Assembly (NCBI GenBank): GCA_002722455.1
Contig: PBMB01000009.1
Location: 175,971-239,970, forward strand
Reading direction: 5' to 3'
From: Chloroflexota bacterium
Lineage (GTDB): Bacteria > Chloroflexota > Dehalococcoidia > Lucifugimonadales > GCA-2722455
DNA length: 64,000 nt
Under the pieces are notes generated by a model that saw nothing but the letters and a program-made list of their open reading frames with translations, had not been told where the DNA came from and did not search any database. The stretch's first letter is position 1. Each line of letters starts with the position of its first letter. This document shows, one piece after another, positions 1 to 10,799 of the stretch. The translations under genes were made by a program, and so were the position numbers.

Positions 1-606
1 ATTCAAATTTTAGAATTAGTAAATATTCATGCTAGATTTATTTCTAACTTAGATGAAATCGAAAACAAATCATATTGTGATTTGTTACTCATTAATATAT
101 CATCGCAATCTAAGATCGATTATCGTAATTTGAAAAATTATAATACTTCGGCGCCTCCTCTGATTGCTATAATTCATGAAGATGAAATAAATAAAATTTC
201 TTTAGATTTAGTCCCTGATAATTTCATCATATTGCCTTGCTCTAATCAAGAAATCATACTCAGATCAATCAAAATAGTTAATAAATATAAAAAAACAAAA
301 AATGATTCAATTATTAATATAGGATCCTTAGAAATCAACGTATCTAATTTTGAAGTTTTATTGAACAAAATTCCTATAACATTACGATTTAAAGAATATG
401 AACTTCTTGTTCTAATGGCAAGTTCTCCAGGAAAAGTTTTTAGTAGAAATATGCTTCTTAAAAAAATTTGGGGATACGATTATGTCGGAGGATCTCGAAC
501 AGTAGACGTACATATTCGACGGCTAAGAAGTAAATTAGAAAAAGAAGAAACATATATTGAAACAGTACGACCACTAGGGTATCGATTTAAAAAATATCCA
601 ATTTAA
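1..606 (+). CDS. OmpR/PhoB-type winged-helix response regulator, 5'-truncated by the window edge
   Basis: Frame is open from base 1 upstream of the listed Met at 82; C-terminal wHTH motif 'RFKEYELLVLMASSPGKVFSRNMLLKKIWGYDYVGGSRTVDVHIRRLRSKLE'. Confidence 0.85.
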   Translation: MQILELVNIHARFISNLDEIENKSYCDLLLINISSQSKIDYRNLKNYNTSAPPLIAIIHEDEINKISLDLVPDNFIILPCSNQEIILRSIKIVNKYKKTKNDSIINIGSLEINVSNFEVLLNKIPITLRFKEYELLVLMASSPGKVFSRNMLLKKIWGYDYVGGSRTVDVHIRRLRSKLEKEETYIETVRPLGYRFKKYPI

Positions 607-626
607 CAAAAATACTTGAGATCATT

Positions 627-1301
627 ATGGGAACAAATATAAATAAGGCAAATCAGTGTCTTGCAATTTCTATGTCTAGTATGCCTTATCAATCTGCCCT
701 TACATACCAAGAAGAATTTCAAAAAAAAATTCATCTGGAGAATAATTCAAACACTATATTACTACTAGAACACCCTAGTATCTATACAATCGGTCGTAGT
801 GGAAATGATTCAGATATACTAGTTAATAAAAAATTTCTTAATAAGAATAAGATCCCCGTTTTTTTTTCAAATCGTGGAGGGCAAACTACTTATCATGGAC
901 CAGGACAACTCATCTGTTACCCTATATTCAATATTAAAAAATTAAGAATTACCCCACGTAAATATATTCAAAGCCTGCAAAAAATTATTACTTCTACACT
1001 TGAAGATTTTGATATTCTAGCTCAATGGAAAAACAAACCAATTGGAGTCTGGGTCAAAGATACTAAAATTGCTTCCATTGGCATACGTATCAGTAATGGT
1101 ATTTCTTCTCATGGATTCTCTTTAAATATTAACCCAAACCTTAAACATTTTGATCATATCATATCTTGTGGCTTATCTATTGCTAAAAATACATCAATGC
1201 TACAATTAACTGGACAAACCCCTAATCGTAAAAAAATTGAATCCCGAATAATACATCATTTCTCAAATACATTTGAAATGAATATTACAATGAATAACTA
1301 A
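627..1301 (+). CDS. lipB: lipoyl(octanoyl) transferase
   Basis: Motifs 'RGGQTTYHGPGQLICYPI' and 'KIASIGIRISNGISSHGFSLNINP'. Confidence 0.93.
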   Translation: MGTNINKANQCLAISMSSMPYQSALTYQEEFQKKIHLENNSNTILLLEHPSIYTIGRSGNDSDILVNKKFLNKNKIPVFFSNRGGQTTYHGPGQLICYPIFNIKKLRITPRKYIQSLQKIITSTLEDFDILAQWKNKPIGVWVKDTKIASIGIRISNGISSHGFSLNINPNLKHFDHIISCGLSIAKNTSMLQLTGQTPNRKKIESRIIHHFSNTFEMNITMNN

Positions 1302-1386
1302 AACTGGTATTAATCTAATTGTAAATAAAATCTACGACAAACTATTTCTACCTTGATAGACTCATAAAATTCAACGTATACTAAAA

Positions 1387-2316
1387 TTGAAAGATAAGGT
1401 TATGGTTAAAAAAGATTTTTTGTCTCTGATTGATCTTGATAGTGACCAAATTGGTTTTTTGCTTTCAAACGCAATCAATATCAAAAATAATAAAATCACA
1501 ACTACTCCTCTTAAAGGGAAAATACTTGCTTTGATTTTCCAACATCCATCGTTAAGAACAAGGGTAAGTTTTGAAATTGGAATTCGCAAACTTGGAGGAG
1601 ATTGTTTTTATCTGGATAAAAATAGTATCCAAATAGGTGAACGTGAATCTGTAGAAGATATTGCTAAGGTTTTAGACCGTTGGGTAGATGGTATTATTAT
1701 ACGTACACCTTCACCTCAAGACCTCATTGTTCTTGCTGAAAATACTAGTATTCCTGTGATTAATGCTATGACCGATGCAGAACATCCATGTCAGACAATT
1801 GCAGATCTTTTAACAATATTAGAACATAAAAAAACATTAAAAGGTATTAACGTTGTATTCATTGGAGATGGCAATAACGTCGCATCTAGTTTAGCAATTG
1901 GATGTAGCAGTGTAGGGGCCAATTTTACTTTAGTATGCCCCTCAGGCTACGAAATACCTAAAGAATACTGGAATGAAGCAACTAATAGAGCTACCAAAAA
2001 TGAATCTGTATTGTCAATAACTAATAATCCATCAGACATTGATACATCTGTAGATGTAATATATACAGATGTATGGATCAGTATGGGGCAAGAAAAAGAA
2101 TCTTCTAAACGGCTTCAGTCATTTGAATTAAAATATCAAGTCAATAATAAATTACTTGATTCTACCAATCAAAATACAATTTTCATGCATGATATGCCTG
2201 CACACGAAGGAGAAGAAATAGCAAAAGGGATTTTAAATCATCCAAAATCAGTAGTTTTTGACCAAAGTGAAAATCGATTATATGCACAAATGTCTATAAT
2301 GGATAGTATTTTCTAA
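1387..2316 (+). CDS. argF: ornithine carbamoyltransferase
   Basis: 'FQHPSLRTRVSFEIG' carbamoyl-phosphate site, 'DAEHPCQTIADLLTI', C-terminal 'HDMPAHEGEEI'. Confidence 0.93.
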   Translation: MKDKVMVKKDFLSLIDLDSDQIGFLLSNAINIKNNKITTTPLKGKILALIFQHPSLRTRVSFEIGIRKLGGDCFYLDKNSIQIGERESVEDIAKVLDRWVDGIIIRTPSPQDLIVLAENTSIPVINAMTDAEHPCQTIADLLTILEHKKTLKGINVVFIGDGNNVASSLAIGCSSVGANFTLVCPSGYEIPKEYWNEATNRATKNESVLSITNNPSDIDTSVDVIYTDVWISMGQEKESSKRLQSFELKYQVNNKLLDSTNQNTIFMHDMPAHEGEEIAKGILNHPKSVVFDQSENRLYAQMSIMDSIF

Positions 2317-2373
2317 ACTTCGTAACTATTTCTCGATTAATTATTCTATATATAATCATTATTAACTATTAAT

Positions 2374-3729
2374 ATGTCCACAGAGAAAAAGAGCAATACT
2401 ATGCCTGATATTAAATCCAACGTAGTCATTATTGGACGTCCCAATGTTGGTAAATCAACTTTATTCAATCGACTAACAAAAACTCGTAAAGCAATAGTCC
2501 ATTTCACAGAAGGTACGACCAGAGACAGACTAATAACTAAAATAGCTACATCTAATGTTACGTATAATCTTGTTGACACCCCTGGTTATATATATATACC
2601 TAAATCATCTGAAACAATTGCTTCAAAAAGTCAAGGACAAATTCATCAAGGATTGAAATCTGCGACAATCATACTTTTTTTATTAGATATTCAAACCGGT
2701 CTCACCAATGAAGATATCACAATTGCTTCTCTATTAAGGCCTATGAAAGAAAAGGTTATACTGGTAGCAAATAAATCAGATAACTCTAATTATGAAATGA
2801 GTAAATTTGACTTTCTAGAATTAGGATTTGGTACTCCTATAGCAATCAGCGCATACCACAATATTGGAATATCTAATTTAACGAATGCAACTTATGCTTT
2901 ATTACCAAAATCAAATTCCAAATTAATAAATAATCCAACTCCTATTAAAATTACGCTTTCTGGTCGTCCAAATACAGGGAAATCAATGTTACTAAATTCT
3001 TTAATTAATAGTGAGCGATCAATTGTTAGTGAGGTCCCAGGAACTACAAGAGATAGTATCGATACAATGCTTGTCACTAACAACACATCGCTGCAAATAG
3101 TAGATACTGCTGGTATAAGGCGTAGAGGTAAAATCACTAAAGGAATTGAAAAATTTAGTTCAATGAGAAGTATCAATAACATCTTATCTTCTCACATTTG
3201 TATACTATTGCTAGATTCTACTGAAATCGCAACAAACCAAGATATGCATATTGCTGATTACATTCTTTCCTCCAGTCGTGGAATGATAATTGCAATTAAT
3301 AAATGGGATCTCGCAACAGAAATTGGAATATCCAAAGATGAAATTAGAAAATATGTCCGATCAAAATTTAAATTTGCTAATTTCGTTCCTATTTGTTTTT
3401 TATCAGCTTTAAAAAAGACTGGAATCTCTGAATTAATAGAAACTATTCAACTCGTATATTCTCAATGGAACACAACCATTGAAAATAACTTAATTAACGA
3501 TACTCTCTTAGAATCTGTGTATAAAACACCACCATCTACAAAACGAACAAAATCTCTTAAAATATATACTGCTGAACAAGATGGTATTTGTCCTCCTAGA
3601 TTCACTATCAAAGTTAATGATCCAGAATTAGTTCATTTTTCATACCACCGACACTTAGAAAACGATTTTCGCCGTTTTCTAGGATTTACACATTGTCCTA
3701 TAAAACTTAATTTCAAACCTAAGGTGTAA
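2374..3729 (+). CDS. der: ribosome biogenesis GTPase Der (EngA)
   Basis: Tandem GTPase domains 'GRPNVGKSTLFNRL' and 'GRPNTGKSMLLNSL', with DTPG/DTAG and NKSD/NKWD motifs. Confidence 0.95.
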   Translation: MSTEKKSNTMPDIKSNVVIIGRPNVGKSTLFNRLTKTRKAIVHFTEGTTRDRLITKIATSNVTYNLVDTPGYIYIPKSSETIASKSQGQIHQGLKSATIILFLLDIQTGLTNEDITIASLLRPMKEKVILVANKSDNSNYEMSKFDFLELGFGTPIAISAYHNIGISNLTNATYALLPKSNSKLINNPTPIKITLSGRPNTGKSMLLNSLINSERSIVSEVPGTTRDSIDTMLVTNNTSLQIVDTAGIRRRGKITKGIEKFSSMRSINNILSSHICILLLDSTEIATNQDMHIADYILSSSRGMIIAINKWDLATEIGISKDEIRKYVRSKFKFANFVPICFLSALKKTGISELIETIQLVYSQWNTTIENNLINDTLLESVYKTPPSTKRTKSLKIYTAEQDGICPPRFTIKVNDPELVHFSYHRHLENDFRRFLGFTHCPIKLNFKPKV

Positions 3730-3732
3730 ATT

Positions 3733-4371
3733 TTGATCGAATTTCTATTATCTATAATTATTGCCTATCTAATTGGTTCAATTTCATTTGGAGTACTTGC
3801 TGGTTACATAATACATAATATAGATATACGAAAATATGGTAGTGGTGGATCAGGAGCAACTAATGTTTTACGTACTATTGGTAAACCTGCTGCTACTATA
3901 GTTCTATTGCTCGATATCAGTAAAGCAGTTATTTATCTTCTTTTACTCAACTTACTACCCAATAATACTCCTTTAATCTCAACATTAAGTGCTCTAGCTT
4001 TATTATCGGGACATATTTGGCCAATTTACTTTAAATTCCATGGAGGACGTGGGATCGCACCTGCATTAGGTGCTCTATTAATCATCAACCCCATAATCGG
4101 AATTTTATCTTTTCTAATTGCTATTATTGTAATGATTATTTCTAAATATGTATCACTCGGTTCAATAATAGGAACATTATTTGGAGCAATTTCTTTAAGT
4201 CTCGTATCTTTTTATAATTTGCCCATGTTTGCTAATGAACCAATTGAGGTATTGTATGCTATATTTGGAGCAATTCTTATTGTTGGGAGTCATCGAAAAA
4301 ATATAAAACGGCTGCTAAATAAAACTGAATCTAAACTTGGAGAAAAAATAAAGATAAAAACTGATGGATAA
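3733..4371 (+). CDS. plsY: glycerol-3-phosphate acyltransferase PlsY
   Basis: 'GSISFGVLAGYI', 'GSGGSGATNVLRTIGK', 'FHGGRGIAPALGALL'; TTG start; overlaps gpsA. Confidence 0.92.
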   Translation: MIEFLLSIIIAYLIGSISFGVLAGYIIHNIDIRKYGSGGSGATNVLRTIGKPAATIVLLLDISKAVIYLLLLNLLPNNTPLISTLSALALLSGHIWPIYFKFHGGRGIAPALGALLIINPIIGILSFLIAIIVMIISKYVSLGSIIGTLFGAISLSLVSFYNLPMFANEPIEVLYAIFGAILIVGSHRKNIKRLLNKTESKLGEKIKIKTDG

Positions 4372-5365
4372 AAAACTACAAATAGGTATTATTGGTACTA
4401 CAACTTGGGCTACAACACTAGGGCTGCTATTTGCTAAAAAAGGACACACGGTTATTTTATGGGCTAGAGACAAGAATGAAGCAAAAAAATTGAATGCCAA
4501 TAATGAAAATATTCGATTTCTACCAGGCATCAAATTTCCTTCAAATATGTCCGTAACAAATTCTACTCTATCAGCTATATCTACAGCAAACATCACGATA
4601 TTTGCTGTCCCATCATTTACTATGGAAAAGAATATTACTCTAATTAAAAAACATCTTAATCCTAATACAATCATTCTCAGTGCTTCAAAAGGATTAGATC
4701 CATCTGGTAAAAGGATGACTGAAGTTTTATCTGAACAAATAAAAACTGCTAATATTCCAATCTGTGCTATTTCGGGACCTAATCTCGCTACTGAAATAAT
4801 TAAAGGCAAAACCTGTTCAATGGTAATAGGATCTGACAATATCAATATATCAAACAAAATCCAAACTATAATGAATTCAAATCAAGTTCGAATTTATACA
4901 ACTGATGACATTACAGGAATTGAACTAGGAGGAAGTCTTAAAAACATTATAGCTATAGGGTCAGGTATATGCGATGGAGCTAATTTAGGTAAAAATGCGC
5001 AATCAGCATTTATTACTCGTGGTTTAGTAGAAATTACCCGATTTGCAACATATTTTGGAGCACAAGCAAAAACTATGATGGGACTTGCTGGCATAGGTGA
5101 TCTAATTGCTACATGTACAAGTCCATTAAGTAGAAACTACCAATTTGGTCAAAAATTAGCAGAAGGTCAAACATTATCAAAAATTTACAATAATGCAAAT
5201 AATGTTATTGAAGGAATTCATACTACCAAAATAGTCATGAATATTGCAAAAAAACATAAAATCAATATGCCAATTACTGAAGCTACATACAAAGTAATCC
5301 AAGGTGAAATGAAACCAAACGCAGCTATTTCAGAATTAATGAATCGATATCCTACTACAGAATAA
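4364..5365 (+). CDS. gpsA: glycerol-3-phosphate dehydrogenase [NAD(P)+]
   Basis: 'SASKGLDPSGKRMTEVL', 'ISGPNLATEI', 'ELGGSLKNIIAIGSGICDG', 'GLAGIGDLIATCTSPLSRN'. Confidence 0.95.
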   Translation: MDKKLQIGIIGTTTWATTLGLLFAKKGHTVILWARDKNEAKKLNANNENIRFLPGIKFPSNMSVTNSTLSAISTANITIFAVPSFTMEKNITLIKKHLNPNTIILSASKGLDPSGKRMTEVLSEQIKTANIPICAISGPNLATEIIKGKTCSMVIGSDNINISNKIQTIMNSNQVRIYTTDDITGIELGGSLKNIIAIGSGICDGANLGKNAQSAFITRGLVEITRFATYFGAQAKTMMGLAGIGDLIATCTSPLSRNYQFGQKLAEGQTLSKIYNNANNVIEGIHTTKIVMNIAKKHKINMPITEATYKVIQGEMKPNAAISELMNRYPTTE

Positions 5366-5371
5366 TCATCC

Positions 5372-6115
5372 TTAATAATCTAAATCTTTATTCTCTAATT
5401 CATATAACACAATTGCCATAGCTGAAATAGCTGCTGTTTCAGCACGTAAGATTCTAGGACCTAAAGATAGTTTTCTAATACCATTTTTAATAGCAAAAAT
5501 TTCTTCTTCGACAGTAAATCCATATTCCGGACCAATAAATATATCAACCGACACATTAGAATTAGGTACTAATTCTAATGTGTCCTTAACATTTTCATTG
5601 CAATTCAAGCTACCTATCAAAGCAAAATCATTTACAAAAGAACATGCCTCTTTAAAATTACATGGATCATATAAGGATGGTAATAATCCTCTTTGTGATT
5701 GTTCCGTAGATTCAATAATTATACGATTCCATCGATCATATTTTTTCTTCACTGAATTTAAACTCCGGTACATAGTAGATTTTTCACTAATTATAGGAAC
5801 AAAAGCACTAACTCCCAATTCAGTACATTTTTGTAAAACCAGTTCAAATTTGTCAAATCTAATTAAAGATTGGAATATACGTATATTAAATACAGGTTCA
5901 TTCTTATTTTTATAAGAATCAAGTACAATACCTATGATTTTGTTATCTAAAAATGAATTGAGTTTAACTACATATTCCATACCAGTATTATCAAAAACAA
6001 TGACTGTATCACCTACTCTAAAACGTAAAACATTTTTAAATTGATGTACTAGCTGACCTACAATCTCAACACGGCCATTAGCAATATATTCAGTAGAAAT
6101 AAAAAAATGATGCAT
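5372..6115 (-). CDS. rsmE: 16S rRNA (uracil-1498-N3)-methyltransferase RsmE
   Basis: 'QKCTELGVSAFVPIISEKS', 'FIGPEYGFTVEEE', 'LSLGPRILRAETAAISAM'. Confidence 0.92.
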   Translation of the reverse strand: MHHFFISTEYIANGRVEIVGQLVHQFKNVLRFRVGDTVIVFDNTGMEYVVKLNSFLDNKIIGIVLDSYKNKNEPVFNIRIFQSLIRFDKFELVLQKCTELGVSAFVPIISEKSTMYRSLNSVKKKYDRWNRIIIESTEQSQRGLLPSLYDPCNFKEACSFVNDFALIGSLNCNENVKDTLELVPNSNVSVDIFIGPEYGFTVEEEIFAIKNGIRKLSLGPRILRAETAAISAMAIVLYELENKDLDY

Positions 6116-6157
6116 TTTAAAATTATGAAAAGAATGTTATGTTAATTTACAATGCTA

Positions 6158-7066
6158 TTATACTACCTGAAAACATAAACATCCCCAATCTTCTTCTACA
6201 CATGAATTCACTAAAAGAAAACCATTTTTTTGAAAAAAATCAATGATATCTATCATATTCTCTTGAAAAAACCCAGATAGAATTATTTTACCACGAGAAT
6301 GTAAAATTCTTTTGAAATGAATGATGCTATCTTTGATAACTTTTGCTGAAATATTCGCTACAACCAGATCAAATGATCCATCATTGAATTGCTCATGAGG
6401 TAAACCCGTATGAATAATTTCTATTTTATCCTGAACATTATTTATCTTTGAATTTTCTAAAGCTACTTCAATAGCAACTGGATCAATATCAATTGCAACA
6501 ATATTTTCTAAACCATACTTGGCAGAAACTATTGAAAGAATACCTGAGCCAGTACCAAAATCTAAGATATGCTGATCTTTCATAATATAAAGATCCAATA
6601 ATTCTATACACATCCTTGTAGTAGGGTGATATCCTGTACCAAATGCTTGTCCAGGATCTAATAAAACCATTAAATCTTTAGATTGAGGTTTATACTTTAT
6701 CCAGCTAGGGACTACTATGACACGTTGACCTATTTTTAAAGGACGATATCTTTTCCTCCAACTACTTAACCATTTTTTTGAATCTGTAACATCATAATTA
6801 AATTTTATATTAGAAGATAAATATGAAAATAGCGTCAAACCGATATCAATGTATTGAATAGAATCTTTATTATCATTAGATATCGGAATATAAGCTTTTA
6901 CTTTAATAATTTTTGGTTTAATGAAATCTTCATCATCAGAAACAGATTCGTAAGATTCTTCAATTACAATTCCATCAATAGCAAATTTCTGTAATAACTG
7001 AGAAACGGGATCAATATATTCAGATTCACATTCAACTACAATTTCAGTCCATTTAGGAATATCCAT
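6158..7066 (-). CDS. prmA: ribosomal protein L11 methyltransferase
   Basis: 'LLDPGQAFGTGYHPTTRMCIELLD', 'ILDFGTGSGILSIVSAKYG', 'VVANISAKVI'. Confidence 0.93.
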   Translation of the reverse strand: MDIPKWTEIVVECESEYIDPVSQLLQKFAIDGIVIEESYESVSDDEDFIKPKIIKVKAYIPISNDNKDSIQYIDIGLTLFSYLSSNIKFNYDVTDSKKWLSSWRKRYRPLKIGQRVIVVPSWIKYKPQSKDLMVLLDPGQAFGTGYHPTTRMCIELLDLYIMKDQHILDFGTGSGILSIVSAKYGLENIVAIDIDPVAIEVALENSKINNVQDKIEIIHTGLPHEQFNDGSFDLVVANISAKVIKDSIIHFKRILHSRGKIILSGFFQENMIDIIDFFQKNGFLLVNSCVEEDWGCLCFQVV

Positions 7067-7100
7067 TTAATATAGTATATCCTAACAATTAGAGGTTGTA

Positions 7101-8246
7101 TCACCAACCTACTATATTATTCATCATTTTTTTAAACCAGCTCTCTTCACGTGCATATGGCTCTGCTTTATCATCGATCATCTCTTTACTTAATTCTTCA
7201 AACAATCTCTGTTGAGCTCGAGATAATTTACGTGGAATCTTAACTATTATATTAACGAGATGATCTCCCCGAACATTTGATCTACCTAATACTGGGGATC
7301 CTTGACCTTTAATTTTAATCATATCACCTGTTTGAGTACCCGGAGGTATTTCGATTTCCTTATTTTCTCCATCTATAGTTGGTACAGATATATTGGCACC
7401 CAATGTTGCTTGAACAATATTTATCGCATGTACATGGGATAAATTACTGCCTTTTCTTCTAAAAATTAAATGATCAGTAACTTGTATTTCAACATAAAGA
7501 TCACCCCTTGGTCCACCTCGTAGTCCTGCCTCACCCTCTCCTGTTAAACGAATATTCGTACCTGTTTCAACTCCAGCAGGAATAGAAACAACAATTTTTC
7601 GATCCTTTATCTCTTCACCTCTCCCTTTACATTCAGAACAAGGTGAAGTTATAACCTTACCTGCACCACTACAAATACTGCATGTATGAACTTGAGAAAA
7701 AGATCCAAAAAATCCTTGTTGAGTCCTTTTAATTTGTCCTGTACCCTTACAATTATTACATGTAATTGACGAAGATCCAGGAGCACTACGATTGCCTCTA
7801 CATGAATGACATACTTCTTTACGTCTAATTGCTATATCTTTATCAATACCGAAAATTGCATCTCTAAAATCTAAATTAATACGATATTTTAAATCAGAAC
7901 CTCTCTCAGGAGTGGTTTGAGAACGTCCTCCTGAAGAACCAAAAAAAGCATCAAATATATCACCAAAACCACCAAAATTCTCAAACCCTTCGAAACCAGC
8001 ACCTTGTGCTCCCTTAACTCCTGCATGACCAAATTGATCATAAGCAGCTTTTTGATTAGGGTCACCCAAAACCTGATAAGCTTCATTTATCTCTTTAAAT
8101 TTTTCATTCGCACCAGAAGCTTTATTTTTATCAGGATGGTATTTTAAAGCAAGTTTACGAAAAGCTTTTTTTATATCTTCATCAGAAGCATTCCGAGAAA
8201 CCCCTAAAACATCATAATAATCTCGTTTTTTATTACTAGTAGACAT
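7101..8246 (-). CDS. dnaJ: chaperone DnaJ
   Basis: J-domain HPD, G/F region, four CxxCxGxG zinc motifs. Confidence 0.97.
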   Translation of the reverse strand: MSTSNKKRDYYDVLGVSRNASDEDIKKAFRKLALKYHPDKNKASGANEKFKEINEAYQVLGDPNQKAAYDQFGHAGVKGAQGAGFEGFENFGGFGDIFDAFFGSSGGRSQTTPERGSDLKYRINLDFRDAIFGIDKDIAIRRKEVCHSCRGNRSAPGSSSITCNNCKGTGQIKRTQQGFFGSFSQVHTCSICSGAGKVITSPCSECKGRGEEIKDRKIVVSIPAGVETGTNIRLTGEGEAGLRGGPRGDLYVEIQVTDHLIFRRKGSNLSHVHAINIVQATLGANISVPTIDGENKEIEIPPGTQTGDMIKIKGQGSPVLGRSNVRGDHLVNIIVKIPRKLSRAQQRLFEELSKEMIDDKAEPYAREESWFKKMMNNIVGW

Positions 8247-8421
8247 TATTTATCACATTATGATTATATTGAATCCAATACCTATATACAACTATATATG
8301 TGATCAAATATTAAGTCAATAAAGTTGAGTTGCATCATATCAACTATAAGTAAGAAAATATATTAAAAAAGAACAATCATAAATGATTCATACTTGGTTA
8401 AAATTCAGCTACCATCAATAA

Positions 8422-9450
8422 CTAAGCAACCATTCTTGTGATATCTGTCATTATATTTACCATTAACTTAACCGATGCAATCCCTTTTAAATACTGCATT
8501 CTAACAGAATCAACTACAGCAATAGAACCAATCATATTATTTGAAATACCATAACAACCAATTATCAGACTAAATGGTCTCATTTTATTATTTGAATGCT
8601 CATCACCAATTACAACTCGAACTGTACCAACTTGAGGCATCAAAGACATAATTAATTGTAATAATTCTCCCTGTTCAATATCATGGACTAAAGAATGTAA
8701 TAACCCATTACGATTAACAAACTCAGGCTGGATCAATAAGTTTCTTAATCCATCCAGTCGATAATCAAATTGAATCTTTTGCTGTTGCTCTTCTAAAACA
8801 AACAAAACTGATTTAAAAAGTTTTTTCTTAACAATACCTAACGGAAGATCTACATCTTTTATTTGATGGTAGGATTTATTAACAAAAATATGATTCAGGT
8901 AAGTAATAGATTCATCTATCAAAGATTGATCTATATGATTTGGAAAAGATAATATCTTCTGTTTAATAACAGCACCAGGGAAAACAACAATTAGTAACAA
9001 TGTATTATTTTGAATTTTTATCACATGTATTTGATTAACATATAACTGAAAACTTTGAGGCGCAGTAACAATAGCTAAACTTCCTACTAAATTAGACAAA
9101 AGATTTACTGCAGTACTTCCCCATGTATTAATGTCATTTGAAACAGATTGGATTAACTGATGTCTAACTTTTCTTCTTAACTTAGAAGACAACATCATTT
9201 CATTAACAGAGCCTAATGCTTCAACATACAATCTGTAGGCTTTTCTAGCAGGAATACTTCCAGCAGAAGAATGTGGACGAGTAACATATCCGTTCATTTC
9301 TAATTCAGAAACAACATTTCTGATAGTTGCAGAACTAACCTGCATTTCAGGAAATTCAGCTATCTTTTTAGAAGGAACAGGTAACCCATTCAGTATATAA
9401 TCTTCAACTATATACTGTAAAACATTAATATCTCGAGACTGTAAAACCAT
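8422..9450 (-). CDS. hrcA: heat-inducible transcription repressor HrcA
   Basis: N-terminal wHTH 'VSSATIRNVVSELEMNGYVTRPHSSAGSIPARKAYRLYV'; next to dnaJ. Confidence 0.93.
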   Translation of the reverse strand: MVLQSRDINVLQYIVEDYILNGLPVPSKKIAEFPEMQVSSATIRNVVSELEMNGYVTRPHSSAGSIPARKAYRLYVEALGSVNEMMLSSKLRRKVRHQLIQSVSNDINTWGSTAVNLLSNLVGSLAIVTAPQSFQLYVNQIHVIKIQNNTLLLIVVFPGAVIKQKILSFPNHIDQSLIDESITYLNHIFVNKSYHQIKDVDLPLGIVKKKLFKSVLFVLEEQQQKIQFDYRLDGLRNLLIQPEFVNRNGLLHSLVHDIEQGELLQLIMSLMPQVGTVRVVIGDEHSNNKMRPFSLIIGCYGISNNMIGSIAVVDSVRMQYLKGIASVKLMVNIMTDITRMVA

Positions 9451-9529
9451 AACTTTTCCAACATGGAGAAATATAAGGAAAAGGTAGCATCGTTATAGCA
9501 ATGTGTCAAGTAAATTTAAAGATAAGCAA

Positions 9530-10723
9530 TTAATATTTAACAACAGTATCTTTTGATCTTTTAAAAATAAAGAATGCTACAACTATAACTGAAATAAGTA
9601 TTATAACTATAAGTATAATTAAAGCTATTAATAATGGGGAAAAATTATTCGATTCGTCAGTAGATTTATCTTGATTATTACCTTTTGCGATCAAATTATT
9701 ATCGATATCTAACACAACTTCTGAGTTAGAAATAGATGGTGTTTCGATAACTATTGGAAGAGGAGTTGCTGTTGCAGGAACTAAAGTTGCTGTTGCAGGA
9801 ACTGGAGTTGCTGTTGCAGGAACTGGAGTAGCTGTTGCAGGAACTGAAGTTGCTGTTGCAGGAACTGAAGTTGCTGTTGCAGCAAACGGAGTAGTGGGCT
9901 GTGAAGATTTAAATGCTTCTAATGCAGCAGCAATAGCTGTAGCGACTATATTAACTTCTGGAGTTGGTACAGGTGTCGGGGTAACAGTTGGACTTGGTGT
10001 TGCTGTAGGTTGAGATGATTTAAATGCCTCTAATGCCGCTGCGACAGCTGTAGCAACAAGATCTGGAACTGGAGTTGCTGTAGGTGTTGGTGTCGATGTA
10101 GGAATCGGTGTTGGTGTTGGTGTTGGTAATGGCAAAGACTGAAAAGTTAGTGTGAAATCCCTTACAACTGTAGGGAAATTAATTACTCTATATTTATCAG
10201 TTTCTTGAGCGAATATTCCATGTTTACTAGCATATTCATGGAATAATTTAGTTCTCAACCATTTTTCTTTATCTGTATTATACTTACTAGGTTTAGTCTT
10301 TTTTTCTATATCAGTCCAATATTTTTCAAAATCATCAGTATTAAGATTCAATTCACTAGCAACCTTATTTAAAGCATCTAAGTCTAGTCGCAATACCTCA
10401 GATGCTTCGACTAAAATAAATTTGATAGTTTCTCTAGAAGAAGGATCATCAGGTCCAATTGAAAGACCACAATACGTACCATCAGTTTTAGTTAACTGTA
10501 TATACTCGGAAAAAGTACTATTACCAATCTGGCTCAATAAAACATAGTTGCCATCAGATTTAAAGGGCGTTCCATTAAGTGTTACAACACCACAATAAAT
10601 AAGAGGCAAAGGTTTTGCTGCAAAAACTGTTGTTGTTACAAATAAAGACAGACAAACAAAAATTGCAGATACTACATAACGATTTAAGATAGAAATTTTT
10701 AACATTTGCATACTATTTGTCAT
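9530..10723 (-). CDS. secreted/membrane-anchored Thr-Pro-rich protein with C-terminal TM helix
   Basis: N-terminal hydrophobic segment, PTPTPT linkers, ATATxVP repeats, C-terminal 'LLIALIILIVIILISVIVVAFFIFKRSK'. Confidence 0.7.
   Translation of the reverse strand: MTNSMQMLKISILNRYVVSAIFVCLSLFVTTTVFAAKPLPLIYCGVVTLNGTPFKSDGNYVLLSQIGNSTFSEYIQLTKTDGTYCGLSIGPDDPSSRETIKFILVEASEVLRLDLDALNKVASELNLNTDDFEKYWTDIEKKTKPSKYNTDKEKWLRTKLFHEYASKHGIFAQETDKYRVINFPTVVRDFTLTFQSLPLPTPTPTPIPTSTPTPTATPVPDLVATAVAAALEAFKSSQPTATPSPTVTPTPVPTPEVNIVATAIAAALEAFKSSQPTTPFAATATSVPATATSVPATATPVPATATPVPATATLVPATATPLPIVIETPSISNSEVVLDIDNNLIAKGNNQDKSTDESNNFSPLLIALIILIVIILISVIVVAFFIFKRSKDTVVKY
9762..9884 (-). repeat. 21-bp tandem repeat, about 6 units, encoding (ATATxVP)n
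   Basis: 'gttgctgttgcaggaactgaa/gga' recurs with a 21-nt period. Confidence 0.85.
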
Positions 10724-10728
10724 TATAC

Positions 10729-10769
10729 AAAAAAAAGACCCCCCCTTGAAAGGGGAGGTCTTTTTTTTT
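10729..10769. terminator. intrinsic, potentially bidirectional terminator
   Basis: A-tract, gaccccccctt-GA-aaggggaggtc (one mismatch), T9 tract; just after the stop of the 10800-13610 gene. Confidence 0.88.
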
Positions 10770-10799
10770 GTAACCTTTATTTAGTAACTAAATACTTTA

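Noticed and set aside
4315-4857. Minus-strand ORF of 180 aa
   Set aside because: Antisense to gpsA, which has full family motifs; the minus frame shows no domain signal.
9762-9884. 21-bp repeats as a possible CRISPR
   Set aside because: Contiguous with no spacers, and codes for ATATxVP heptads.
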